The notes below the pieces were generated by a model. That model did no database searches and had not been told where the DNA came from. It was given only the letters and a program-made list of their open reading frames with translations. Positions 48,001 to 55,600 of a stretch of DNA of 64,000 nt are shown here, piece after piece. Position 1 is the first letter of the stretch. Every line of letters begins with the position of its first letter. Source of the stretch: Mucilaginibacter rivuli (GTDB lineage: Bacteria; Bacteroidota; Bacteroidia; Sphingobacteriales; Sphingobacteriaceae); assembly GCF_019391655.1 (NCBI RefSeq), contig NZ_JAHXPQ010000002.1, forward strand, positions 62,001-126,000, given 5' to 3'. Position numbers and translations under genes: made by a program.

Positions 48001-49135
48001 GGGTATTAGAAACGACCACGTCAAGTTTACCATCGCCATCGAGGTCACCAAGAGCGATCCCGTTACAGATCGGATTGGAAATGCCGGAAAGAAAAGATAT
48101 CGGCGAGGCAAACGTAGCAGTTGCTATCGTGCCTGCCGATGCCATTGCATTTCGGAAGATATAGAAACTAATACCCGTACTGTTGCTCACCACACCATTT
48201 ACAACCACGAGTTCAGGTTTGCCATCACCATCCATATCTCCCATGGTCACAAAGTTTGCTGACAAACTGCCACTGCCGGTGCTGAAAGTTACGCCATTTG
48301 AAAAGATAGCAGCTCCGGTTGCCAACGTTTTATTTTGAAAAACATAAACGTTATTGGATGAACCGCAGGCTGCGATTTCCGGTTTGCCGTCACCATCAAT
48401 ATCATTAACCGCTACGGAAAAAGGTTGGATACTTCCGGTAGCCAATAACACCGGTGAAGCGAAACTGATATTGGCACTTCCCGAACCTGTTGAAGTATTT
48501 AATAAAACAGATACGTTGTTAGAGGTGCTGTTAGCAGTGATCAGGTCCGGTTTACCATCGCCATTAAGATCAGCGGTGGTAATAAATATGCCGGCCGTTC
48601 CCCCTGTTGCGTACGTTTGTGCCGCTGTGAAAGTGCCGGGTGAAGCCGGGTTGTTGAGGTAAATGGTAATATTACCGCCTGTCGGATTGACCACAGCGAG
48701 ATCGGTGAAACCATCGCCGTCAAAATCACCAGCCACTGACATCCTTGGATAAGTACCTGCGCCGTTATCGGTTAATATCGGATTATCAAAATCAGCGGGC
48801 GCATAGGTGCTTTTTTTCGAAGCGAAACCCGGGTCAAAAGGTAAAGCCGAATATCCGGTCAAATTACTGGCTGTTACGCAGATCGGCTGGTAGGTCGCCC
48901 CCGCCGGAACGGTCACAATAAGTTGTGTCGCTGAAGCTGACGTTATGGTAGCCTTTGCCGGGCCGAAATTAACCGTGCTGGCAGTCGTACTGAAATTATT
49001 TCCATTAATGGTAACACTTGTTCCTATAGCGCCGGTATTTGGCGAGAAAGAGCTGATCACTGGTGCCTGGGCAAAAGCCCCGTTCACATTTGCGAGCAAC
49101 AAAAGGAATAAAAATACGGGGTAAATTTTCTTCAT
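39086..49135 (-). CDS. Giant T9SS-secreted multi-repeat surface protein
   Basis: A 3349-residue protein. Signal peptide (ending GAFAQA), then an IPT/TIG domain (ISSFSPNTGAIGTSVTINGNNF), seven FG-GAP/VCBS units marked by D-x-DGDG calcium-type loops, a second IPT/TIG, seven more such units, a cadherin-like domain (LTLTSSGSTATLAQFQAALRAV), twelve cadherin-like beta-sandwich units (DATLSxLxxSxGxLxPxF), one VNKA-linked Ig-like stretch, eight MBG units (SNATKVYGAANPTL), two more cadherin-like units, and a gliding-motility C-terminal domain (NILSPNGDGKNDAWIV...GTYYYVIDLG), the T9SS type B signal. It should be exported by T9SS and stay at the surface, presumably as an adhesin or matrix protein. PorP/SprF follows 3 bp downstream on the same strand. 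Confidence 0.93.
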   Translation of the reverse strand: MKKIYPVFLFLLLLANVNGAFAQAPVISSFSPNTGAIGTSVTINGNNFSTTASTVNFGPAKATITSASATQLIVTVPAGATYQPICVTASNLTGYSALPFDPGFASKKSTYAPADFDNPILTDNGAGTYPRMSVAGDFDGDGFTDLAVVNPTGGNITIYLNNPASPGTFTAAQTYATGGTAGIFITTADLNGDGKPDLITANSTSNNVSVLLNTSTGSGSANISFASPVLLATGSIQPFSVAVNDIDGDGKPEIAACGSSNNVYVFQNKTLATGAAIFSNGVTFSTGSGSLSANFVTMGDMDGDGKPELVVVNGVVSNSTGISFYIFRNAMASAGTIATATFASPISFLSGISNPICNGIALGDLDGDGKLDVVVSNTHTNNLSVFRNNNTGTGTFSFDAVVIFATGAGGSFGLPVISDIDGDGKPDIVANNNGATTISILHNNFTSGAISASSLIKTDLPNAGASPGFPTVADLDGDGRPDLVIGTSSTSNTKFSIFHNNPAIPLVTTITPLNGTVGSSVTINGNYGFSILPANNIVWFGATKATVTSATSNKLTVTVPSGASYQPISVLNRTVPTRGLSASSALTFNPTFTSLNSISPADFDPKVDIAATGTGPLQILTGDLDGDGLADMVVANQTTRTVSIYIHTNPTAGYATAYPSTPNYTLTPTGGTTQAVYIALGDLDGDGKLDLVMSGSVVSSTNTSLVYPTSTATTGNLFGTPLNVSSAGAVTAIAIADLDGDGLNDIAFAGASSNSLSLLRNTSTNVSTGGVSTQTFSFASKVDINPGLSANALGLAVGDIDGDGKPDLVISNNSSSVGQVGILRNVIAAPGTALSATNGTSFVYPTVAANTIIAGNFATTGPNNITLGDLDGDGKIDVAVTLRAGSGVGLLRNTSTSNNFTFDPLVILNTGSAPKSVSIADMDGDGKPDLIVGNNGTSKVSVLRNVSTSGATLSTSSFATNVDYATGNGTGVIAVQDIDGDSKPDILVPNQTANTISIIHNNPSTPVVTTSTGTTSFQSNTSSTPVAVDAGVTVTETNGLTLASATVSITTGFVSPEDILAFTNDGTTMGNIAGSYNSTTGVLTLTSSGSTATLAQFQAALRAVTYINGNAQTTTTGRTISFVVNDGYQASPVATKAVAIVSTNATLSALSLDAGTLTPAFDAGTNTYTVSAANNITSVIVTPTAAVSGATVKVNGTTVASGTASASINLNVGTNIITIVVTALDGTTTNTYIVTIARAPSIDATLSGLALSAGTVNPAFASGTTSYTVSVSNTTTSITVAPTVNQANATVTVNGTAVTSGSASGSIALAVGANTITTIVTAQDGTTTKTYTVTITRAQSSDATLAALALSSGTLSPIFASGTTSYTASVSNATATITVTPTVNEPNATLTVNGNPVASGSPSGNIGLNVGANTITTAVTAQDGTTITYTATITRFSNDATLSAFTVSAGALSPTFASGTTSYTASVSNATTSITVTPTVNQANAAVKVNGTSVTSGSASGNISLNVGTNTITIVVTAQDGTTTNTYTTTVTRAASNDATLSAMAISAGSLSPAFISGTTSYNASVNNATTTITVTSTVNEPNATVKVNGSTVASGSASSSISLNVGANIITTVVTAQDGTTTNTYTTTVTRLSNDATLSGLVISAGTLNPTFASGTTSYTASVTNTTTSLTIIPTLNQANATVKVNGTAISSGSASASIPLSVGTNMLTTVVTAQDGITTNTYTTTVTRAASSDATLSAMTISAGSLSPGFASGTTSYTATVSNATTTLTLTPTVNQANATVKVNGTAVTSGSASGSITLSVGTNTITTVVTAQDGTTTQTYTTTVTRAASSDATLSGLAISAGALSPGFASSTTSYTASVGNTVTTLTLTPTVNQANAIVKVNGTTVTSGSASGNITLSVGTNIITTIVTAQDGTTTGTYTITVTRAASSNASLSNLVLSTGTLTPTFASGTTSYATGISTAVPSITVTPTVSDATATVKVNGTIVTSGTASGNITMNTGSNTVTIVVTAQDGTTTNTYTVVVTKSSLSSVSTLNNLALSTGTLSPGFASGTTSYTTSVNNTTTSITVSPTVTDAASTVTVNGTTVASGSASGSIALSVGANTITTVVTAQNGINVSTYTITVTRAVSSDPTLSGLAISAGSLSPSFAAGTTSYTASVSNATTILTLTPTVNQANATVKVNGTTVTSGTASGSISLNVGTNTITAVVTAQDGTTTGTYTVTVTRAASSNNNLSNLITSSGTLSPSFAAATNSYTAIVSGSTSSITLTPTTADATATVTVNGTTVTSGGTSGSIPLSLGTNSISIMVTAQNGATNTYTLSVTRQNIPQTITFNALTPVTYGAVDFAPGAASTNTGIAITYASSNTAVATITAGGLIHVVGAGSTNITASQIGDATYAAATPVAQALTVNKAALSITADNQSKNYGAINPALTASYSGFVNGDTNASLTSQPTISTTAVTGSAAGTYPIAASGAASNNYSISYTAGTLTVNKTALTIAASNALKTYGAANPTLAVTYSGFVNGDTNTSLTAQPTITTTAVTGSAAGTYPITASGATSNNYTISYTAGTLTVTQASLTIATRNATKIYGAANPTLAVTYTGFVNGDTNTNLTTQPIISTTAVTGSAAGTYPITASGAASNNYSISYSAAILTVTQASLSIAASNATKVYGAANPTLAVTYSGFVNGDTNSSLTTQPTVATTAVGSSAVGTYPITVGGAASNNYSISYTTGTLTVSQATLTIVASNAIKVYGATNPTLGATYTGFVNGDTNVSLTVQPTITTTAVTGSAAGTYPITASGAASNNYNISYAAGTLTITQATLTIAASNATKVYGAANPTLGVTYTGFVNGDTNGSLTAQPIITTTAVTGSGVGTYPVTVSGAASNNYSISYTAGILTITQATLTIAASNATKVYGAPNPTLGVTYTGFVNGDTNASLTAQPIITTTSVTGSGVGTYPVTVSGAASNNYAFSYTAGVLTVSPAALIIVANNQTKVINTANPALTAAYIGFVNGDTNSSLTTQSTLTTTATLTSQVGTYPITVSGASSPNYSISYTPGTLTVTASGNASLANLTVSAGSLSPVFAQATTSYTASVSNAVASITLTPTTADPTSTVKVNGVIVISGTTSQNIPLVVGPNIITTLVTAQNGTTVITYTTTVTRAPSSNANLANLTISNGILAPAFAPSTYVYTTLVDNTVSQFAVTPTLADATASILINGQPAANANQSGLINLLVGDNIITVFTTAQDGITKLTYTLTVHRATAPDAIKPNNILSPNGDGKNDAWIVKDIQSYPNNKVTIYDRAGRVIYTKNTYTNDWTGTFQGSPLAEGTYYYVIDLGTGDAPLKGFVTILRQR
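39960..41910 (-). repeat. Eight-unit MBG repeat block in the giant protein gene
   Basis: Approximate limits. Eight units of about 77 codons, each with a core xxYGAxNPxLxxxYxGFVNGDTN and ending NNYSISYTAGTLTV; middle copies are very similar at DNA level, the last (TKVINTANPAL) is diverged. The similarity makes unequal recombination likely. Confidence 0.8.
42170..45710 (-). repeat. Twelve-unit cadherin-like repeat block in the giant protein gene
   Basis: Approximate limits. Twelve units of about 95 codons with pattern DATLSxLxISAGxLSPxFASGTTSYT and ATVKVNGTxVxSGSASGxIxLxVG. Two more units lie at about 39355-39960. DNA similarity between units also creates spurious periodic open frames on the opposite strand. 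Confidence 0.8.
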
Positions 49136-49560
49136 AAATCAATAGTTGGTTTAATTGGTTAAAAGGCAAACAAGGGCGTGCCGGGACTTTGATATCCACG
49201 CAGAACGTGTACCCGCAGTACACCGCCTGCTACCCAAGCGCAAAATTTCCGCAACAAGGCTGTGATTCTTAATCTCATGGCTATAAATCGGTTTTAATCG
49301 GAAAGCACCGGTCGCACGAATAAATGCGAACGCGCCATCTTTATTGGTTGTACCAAAATTAGGGTGCCAGCCTACTTCGCTTCCTATAAAATCCTCTCAA
49401 AAAACCCTGAAAATTGTATCTGTTATTCTTGAAGTACGAAGCGTATAAATAGTTAAATAGCAAAAAAACCGGGTTTAGCCTGGAAAAAATGCCATTTATT
49501 TGAATAGATGATGTTTTACGCAACGCCGAAACGCGACCTGCGTGCAAGTTTTTATCGATA
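49136..49560. other. Gene-free stretch between the giant protein gene and the GH28 gene
   Basis: No convincing coding frame. A minus-strand TAATTTTG (49361-49354) matches the Bacteroidota -7 element but lacks a -33 partner. A small dyad TCGCA/TGCGA near 49310-49335 is the only other structure noticed. Confidence 0.4.
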
Positions 49561-50958
49561 TCAGTTCGTCGATAATTTAGATCCGTCACCTGTTGTGATC
49601 TCATTATCCGACCAGTGCCAGTTTTGCACAAGTTTGATATCGCCCGCCGTAACGGAGGTGCCAATTAACCTGGTAAAAAAGAAATCACACAAAGGTGATT
49701 CCTGCAGGCCACTGGCATTAACGATCTTTTGAGCATTGTTCACACAAATGTCAGAGATATGGACATCTTTAAAATGTGGTATCCCTTTGGATATCGGTTC
49801 AATCCTCATCAGAACCGTTTTCCAATGAGCCGGTAAGGAGTCGGCCCTGATACCGGCAGGATATTCATTGTGGGTAAAACTTGGGTTTTGATAGAGGCTC
49901 AACTGAAAAGCAGTTCCCACGTCATTCATTACGACATGTGTTAGCGTAATATCCTCTGCACCGCCACCACGTGTTGCTGCCGCTTTCATATTGAATCCAT
50001 TTTTGGTGCCATAAGCGGTCATGTCCGTCGCGTAGATGTGCCTGATAAATCCCGCTGTCTCGCTTCCTATGGTGAGCAGCCCGGCGCCCTTCCTGGCTAC
50101 ACAATGGCGAAAAACAACGTACTCTGTAGGTTTATTAACCCTTAATCCATCCCAATCCCTTCCTGCTTTCAGGCAGAAATTGTCATCGTTACAATCTATA
50201 TCACAATTTTGCACCAATGCGAAAGTCGATGAATCGATATCGATACCATCGGTCGAAGGTCCGGTACCATCAATATTATTGCGTATGGTTAGCCCATCAA
50301 TGGTCACATGATGCGAGTAAGTCACCTGAACCGTCCAAAATCCGGCCTGGCTTATTGACAATCCCTTCAGGGTAATGTCCTGGCTATTATACAATAATAT
50401 CGTCCTGGGGCGCTTCACGTCCCAATCGACGACCCAACGCATGTTGATCTTTTCGTACTCCTTTCTGGTTTTCCAATAGAGATCCCAAAATGGTTTTGCC
50501 TGAGCATTGATTGCGCCTTCCCCTTCAACACATGCCTGATGTTGCCCAATGATGTTAATAAGCGCAGCGGGCCATTTCATTTCTATCCCGGCTACGCGCG
50601 TATCGATCTCGGGATAATCCTTAATATTCTGACTGCCAATGAGCACGACGTCTTTGTCAATATCCAGGCAAACGCCCGATTTGACAAATATCGATCCTGT
50701 TAAATACCGACCGGGCCGAAAACGTACAATCCCGCCACCTTTCGCTGCACAAAGATCAATTACATGTTGTATGAGCGAGGTGCTGATGTGAGCACCTGTC
50801 TCTGGATCTTCATTGTTTCCGATCCAGTAGACAGTTTTTTGCACCGGTGCGACTCTTGCGCCGACTGTTTTTACCCAATCCGGCTCTTTGTCAGCAGCGG
50901 CGGCATTGGCCATAGTTATAGGCATAACAAGCAGCCATAGCAATTTTTTAATATTCAT
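49561..50958 (-). CDS. Glycoside hydrolase family 28 (polygalacturonase-like) enzyme
   Basis: A 465-residue exported enzyme (signal peptide MNIKKLLWLLVMPITMANAAAA). It has the right-handed parallel beta-helix pattern of GH28: start IGNNEDPETGAHISTSLIQHVIDLCAAKGGGIVRFRPGRYL, and motifs NIDGTGPSTDGIDIDSS (NTD-type, Asp pair), CNDDNFCLKAGRDWDG (the DD catalytic pair) and LLTIGSETAG in place of the GHG site. Polygalacturonases of this clade cut galacturonic-acid linkages in pectin or rhamnogalacturonan. It is about 140 bp downstream of the GntR-type regulator on the same strand, with an HTCS and a SusC/D pair further off, so it is probably part of a pectin-type utilisation locus. Confidence 0.88.
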   Translation of the reverse strand: MNIKKLLWLLVMPITMANAAAADKEPDWVKTVGARVAPVQKTVYWIGNNEDPETGAHISTSLIQHVIDLCAAKGGGIVRFRPGRYLTGSIFVKSGVCLDIDKDVVLIGSQNIKDYPEIDTRVAGIEMKWPAALINIIGQHQACVEGEGAINAQAKPFWDLYWKTRKEYEKINMRWVVDWDVKRPRTILLYNSQDITLKGLSISQAGFWTVQVTYSHHVTIDGLTIRNNIDGTGPSTDGIDIDSSTFALVQNCDIDCNDDNFCLKAGRDWDGLRVNKPTEYVVFRHCVARKGAGLLTIGSETAGFIRHIYATDMTAYGTKNGFNMKAAATRGGGAEDITLTHVVMNDVGTAFQLSLYQNPSFTHNEYPAGIRADSLPAHWKTVLMRIEPISKGIPHFKDVHISDICVNNAQKIVNASGLQESPLCDFFFTRLIGTSVTAGDIKLVQNWHWSDNEITTGDGSKLSTN

Positions 50959-51096
50959 AATGTCTTAATAAAAGGTTTATATATGCCTCAGGGCGGTTAA
51001 TAATTGTAAAAACTACAGCTAAAACGGCAATGCCGGTTTAACCAATGCCGAGATCCAAAAGATCAACGCGGGCCACTTTACGGATCTGTTGGTTTC

Positions 51097-52104
51097 TTAA
51101 ACCGAATCACGTATGATCATTTTTAAAGTAACCTCCACTTTGCCTGATTTGTGGGTCAGCGCTTGCGTAGCAATCGATCGCGCGATCCGCTGCTGGTCAA
51201 TGGCAACCACCGTAATGCCGAGCAATTCTTTGAAAATGGTGTCGCCGGCCGATATGATGCCGATCTCATTTCCCGCTGTGAGGCGGGAGAGTTTGACCGC
51301 TTTCAATAATTCACTCAGTTCAGTCTCACACATCATGATGTAAACGGTACCTGCGACAGGCCTTAAATTTTCAAAAGTGAACAGGATATCAAATTCCATT
51401 CCTGCAGATTTGCAAAAGCGCTTTACCGCTCTTTTGATCTCTTCTGCATTTTCGCAACCATTCGGACAAACAACACTTATTTGTTTGTATGCTGATAGTA
51501 AATGTTTGGAGGTGTTTAAGATGTTAAACATATCCGTCTCGATATCGTGTACCACCAAACCATGGACTGGTGGTGTATTAGGGTCTTTGGTTAACACGAT
51601 GCACCTTTCAGGAGGTACTTTGCCAATCACCCGATTGAAATTTTCCCTGGCCTGTTCTGTCGCGAAGTTTGATGCAACGATAAAATAGTCATAAGTATTC
51701 AGCCTGGTATCGACCAGCTCTTCCAATATAGACAGATTATCCTGATAGATCTGAAGGTCTATTTTTCCCTGGTGCCTGAAGGCTGTGACAAGGGCATCGT
51801 ATAACTGTTTTTTATTATCGCCAAAGTTGTTGAACAATAACAGGACACGAACCCTGGTCTCGGGCTTTTCCAACACGTAATAGCCACGGCCTTGCATCGC
51901 TGTGATTATGCCAACCTTTTTTAACTCGCCGTATGCTTTTTCTACTGTATCACGCGCTACTGCATAGGTAGAGCTGTAATCGTTGATCGACGGAAGGCGC
52001 TGATTCACTTTGTATACCCCTTTACTGATATCCATCGCAATAGACCCCGCTATTCTTTTGACCAAGGTTTTGCCGCCAAAATATGCTGACTTTTCGTTTC
52101 TCAT
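51097..52104 (-). CDS. GntR-type regulator with LacI-like sensor domain
   Basis: The start at 52104 (MRNEKSAYFGGKTLVKRIAG) is used; a frame opening at 52215 adds 37 residues of unlikely composition. The N-terminal winged helix is GntR-like: LVKRIAGSIAMDISKGVYKVNQRLPSINDYSSTYAVARDTVEKAYGELKKVGIITAMQGRGYYVL. The remainder (about residues 80-335) follows a periplasmic-binding-protein/LacI sensor fold (VRVLLLFNNFGDNKKQLYDALVTAF, YDYFIVASNF, VHGLVVHDIE, NEIGIISAGDTIF), so it probably binds a sugar. This architecture regulates carbohydrate loci in Bacteroidota, often rhamnose or galacturonate ones. It is divergent from the HTCS gene. Confidence 0.85.
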   Translation of the reverse strand: MRNEKSAYFGGKTLVKRIAGSIAMDISKGVYKVNQRLPSINDYSSTYAVARDTVEKAYGELKKVGIITAMQGRGYYVLEKPETRVRVLLLFNNFGDNKKQLYDALVTAFRHQGKIDLQIYQDNLSILEELVDTRLNTYDYFIVASNFATEQARENFNRVIGKVPPERCIVLTKDPNTPPVHGLVVHDIETDMFNILNTSKHLLSAYKQISVVCPNGCENAEEIKRAVKRFCKSAGMEFDILFTFENLRPVAGTVYIMMCETELSELLKAVKLSRLTAGNEIGIISAGDTIFKELLGITVVAIDQQRIARSIATQALTHKSGKVEVTLKMIIRDSV

Positions 52105-52215
52105 TTCTAATAAAATAACATCAATACCAGGCGACCATACAGCCAATGATATGTAGCTTATGTTGTTCGTCCATCCATCAGCGTGACCAAGAGCGAAAGA
52201 TAGCTTGGCGACCAA

Positions 52216-52668
52216 CTTCTAATCGGTTTATCGTCATTCAAATTTAGTCAGGCCTATCTACCTACAACTGTAAATTAGTATCATAATACCATAAAAAACA
52301 TATCTGCACTTCCTTATTGTCCTGATTTACGTCCCCCGCAATGTCAACAGATCCCGATTTGATTACTTAATGAAAAAGAAGTAAAGTCAACATAAAAACT
52401 GAAACTTGCAGGATACCCATAAATGCAGATCAAACCAGTGGTTGTTTCAGATCTGTATCATGAAGGCTATTTTTTTTGCGGTTAATGCAACCTGTAAAAT
52501 TGTATCAAAAAGCAGTCTCATTTTGGCGATTTTTCACCAATAGCCATTTTAAACGCATGTTTATGCAGAATAAGGGTACCTGCCAGTCAAGGAGGATACA
52601 AAACGGGGGGGCACCAAAAAGGTATTTTGACTATATTTGAGAACCGATAAACTAGAGTACCGAGCGTT
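52216..52668. other. Divergent control region between the GntR-type and HTCS genes
   Basis: About 450 bp without a coding frame. It contains a -7-type sequence near the HTCS start (separate entry) and an AT-rich centre around 52260-52400. An imperfect dyad occurs near 52426-52460 (GATC...GATC around AAACCAGTGGTT), which may be an operator. Confidence 0.4.
52632..52639 (+). promoter_or_regulatory. Bacteroidota-type -7 promoter element for the HTCS gene
   Basis: TATATTTG fits TAnnTTTG and lies 36 bp before the ATG at 52675. No clear TTTG is seen at the -33 position, so the promoter is partly degenerate or activator-dependent. Confidence 0.4.
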
Positions 52669-52674
52669 TTGCAG

Positions 52675-55600
52675 ATGGGAAGAATACCGTTTTTAAGATT
52701 TACCGCATTTATTCTGGCGTTATTGACCTGTCTGGGATTAAGCGGGCAAGCGCAGGACCTTCAGTTGAAGTTTGAACATATCAATTCCGACGACGGGCTA
52801 TCGCAAAATACAATCAATGCGATAGCGAAGGATAAATATGGTTTTATGTGGTTCGGTACGGAATCGGGACTGTGCCGTTATGACGGCTACAAGTTCAGGA
52901 TATACCGGCATGATGCAAAAGATCCCCACAGTATTACCGGCAACAAGGTACTGGATGTGGTGACTGATGAACACCAGACCCTTTGGATACAAACGTTTGA
53001 ACAGAATGTCGTTTGCAGATATAATTACAAAACGGATGATTTCGAACGTATACCCAGCAACAAAATATCACCAGCCTTGTTGAACCTGATACGGAAGGGT
53101 AATCCTTTTCTTAGCCCGGAGTTCACGGCGAAGCACTATAATTGGTCCGTTGATCGGACGAGCAACTCCCTTGTTCAACAGTATCTGCCTACAGGAAAAG
53201 AGGTACATTACAGTTACAATTCCATGAACCCATGGTCACTTAATTCTCCCTACGTCAGCAGGATATTTTTTGATAAAGACCAAATCCTATGGGTCGGCAC
53301 CTATAATAATGGCATTAATAAAGCTAATGTTGATGCTAAACCGTTCCACTATTTCTACCATGATAATCAAAATTCGAATTCAATTGCTGATAACGACATA
53401 GGTGCTTTTTCGGAAGACAGGAAAGGGAATATTTGGGTTGGCACGAGATATAAAGGAATAAGTGTTTTTTCACCATCAGGTAAATTTTTTCACTTACGTT
53501 CGGGTGCCGCGAATAATGGTTCGGCGGCAAGCAATAAGATCAGAGTAATTTTTAGTGATTCTCATGGAAATATCTGGGTCGGTTCGCGCGGTGGGCTTGA
53601 CCGTTATACTGATTCAAACGCTGAGGTTAGGCATTATGAACAAGCTGGCCTTAAGGGCACTCCGGTGTATGGTGCGGGCGAGGATGGGGAAGGCGATGTA
53701 TGGTTCGCCACCTGGAAGGGTGTTTACAAGTACTTTTTCAAGGGCGACTCAATTCACCATTTCGATTTTTCCTTTGGAAAGTATAACCGGTTAAAAACGG
53801 TGGTGACTGATGATAAACGTCGTATTTGGATAGGTACTGAGGGGGGCGGCGTGTTAGCTTTTACGGAAGCAACTGATGGCAGACTCCAATTAGTGCGTAA
53901 GCTTACACATAATGATGGCGATGAGAACACAATCAGCGATGATCGGATCACTATAATTTTCAAGGACCATTCAGGGTATTTATGGTTTGGTACCGGTTAC
54001 GGTCTCGATCGATATGATCCCCAAACCAGCCGTTTCCTCCACTTTACGGTATCACCGAACGGTATCGCTGACGTAACTATCGCGGGTATAACCGAAGATA
54101 AAGGAGGTTCCATCTGGGTAAGCCATAAAAAGGGGATCTCGGAGATTAACGGGAAAACGCTCAGTGTAAAAAATTACTCAGTTTCTGATGGGTTGCAGGG
54201 TAAAGAATTTTCTGAAGGAGCGGTCATGAGAAGCCGGTTTAATGGTATGATCTACTTTGGGGGGAACAACGGGTTTAACTCTTTTTCCCCGGATAGTATC
54301 AAAGCAGAGCCTGGTCCACCGCCTGTTCTTTTAACCGAACTACAAATACTTAATAAACCGGTTAATGTCAATATGGAGGTGAACGGCAATACCATCCTTA
54401 AAAGGCCGCTTTATCTTACTGATGGGATCGAACTGACTTACCGTGATAAAAGTCTCGCTATTGAGTTCGCCGCGCTTAATTTCAGGAACCCATCTGCCAA
54501 CAGGTATGCCTACATGCTCGAGGGATTTGATAAGGATTGGATCTTTACGGACGCCTCGCACCGGATGGCGACCTATTCTAATCTTGATCCAGGCACTTAT
54601 ACTTTTAAAGTTAAGGCCGCTAACGGCGAGGGTATATGGAATGCCCGGCCAAGGGTTTTGCAAATACGTGTTTATGCGGCGTGGTGGGCAAGCACTATTG
54701 CTTATGTGTTTTATAGCCTGATCATGGTGAGCCTCTTATTTGCCTTTTACTATTATTCAATCCGATTTGCAAGGCTTAAAAGCAAATTGGAATATGAGTC
54801 AATCCTCCACGAGAATGAGAATGCGTTACATGAGCGGAAGATCCAGTTCTTCACCAATATTTCACACGAGATAAAGACCCCATTATCATTGATCTTAGCG
54901 CCTATAGACCATTTATTGGCGATCGCGAAAGACAATAAGCAAATCGGGGAACAACTGAGAACGATGAAAGCCAGTGGGGACAGGTTGTTAAAAATCGTGA
55001 CCCAATTGCTGGATTTCAGAAGGTTGGAAACTGGCCATGAACAACTGGAACTCCAATATTCTGATATCGCTTCCCTGATCAGAAATATTGTCGCGTCTTT
55101 TCATACGGTCGCCGCCGAAAAGAAGATACAGTTAAGCTGTTCGCTACCTGAAAAAAGTATCCCCTGGTGGTTTGATGCAGATAAGATCGAGATTGTTTTG
55201 AATAACCTGTTATCCAACGCTTTTAAATTTACGCCTGAGGGTGGACTAATCAAAGTTGAATTACACGTAATGCAGGATGGTGAGCAATTACTGATCCGGG
55301 TGACCGACAATGGCACCGGAATTTCTGCCGAAGAAGCCGGCCGCATATTCAAACCATTCGAGCAGGGTTCAAACCGCCGAAGCGGTGGTACAGGCCTGGG
55401 TTTATCCTATACCAAGGCACTGGTCGATTTACATGGTGGTCAAATTATGCTAGAAGATCATCCAGGGGAACACCTGACTTGTTTCCAGATTTCCTTGCCA
55501 AAAATTCAAAATGGAGGAGGCCGGGACGTTAAATCCGGCATTACTGAATATCCTGTCTATTCCGTTATTGAACTTCCCATTCCTGAAATGCTTGAATCGC

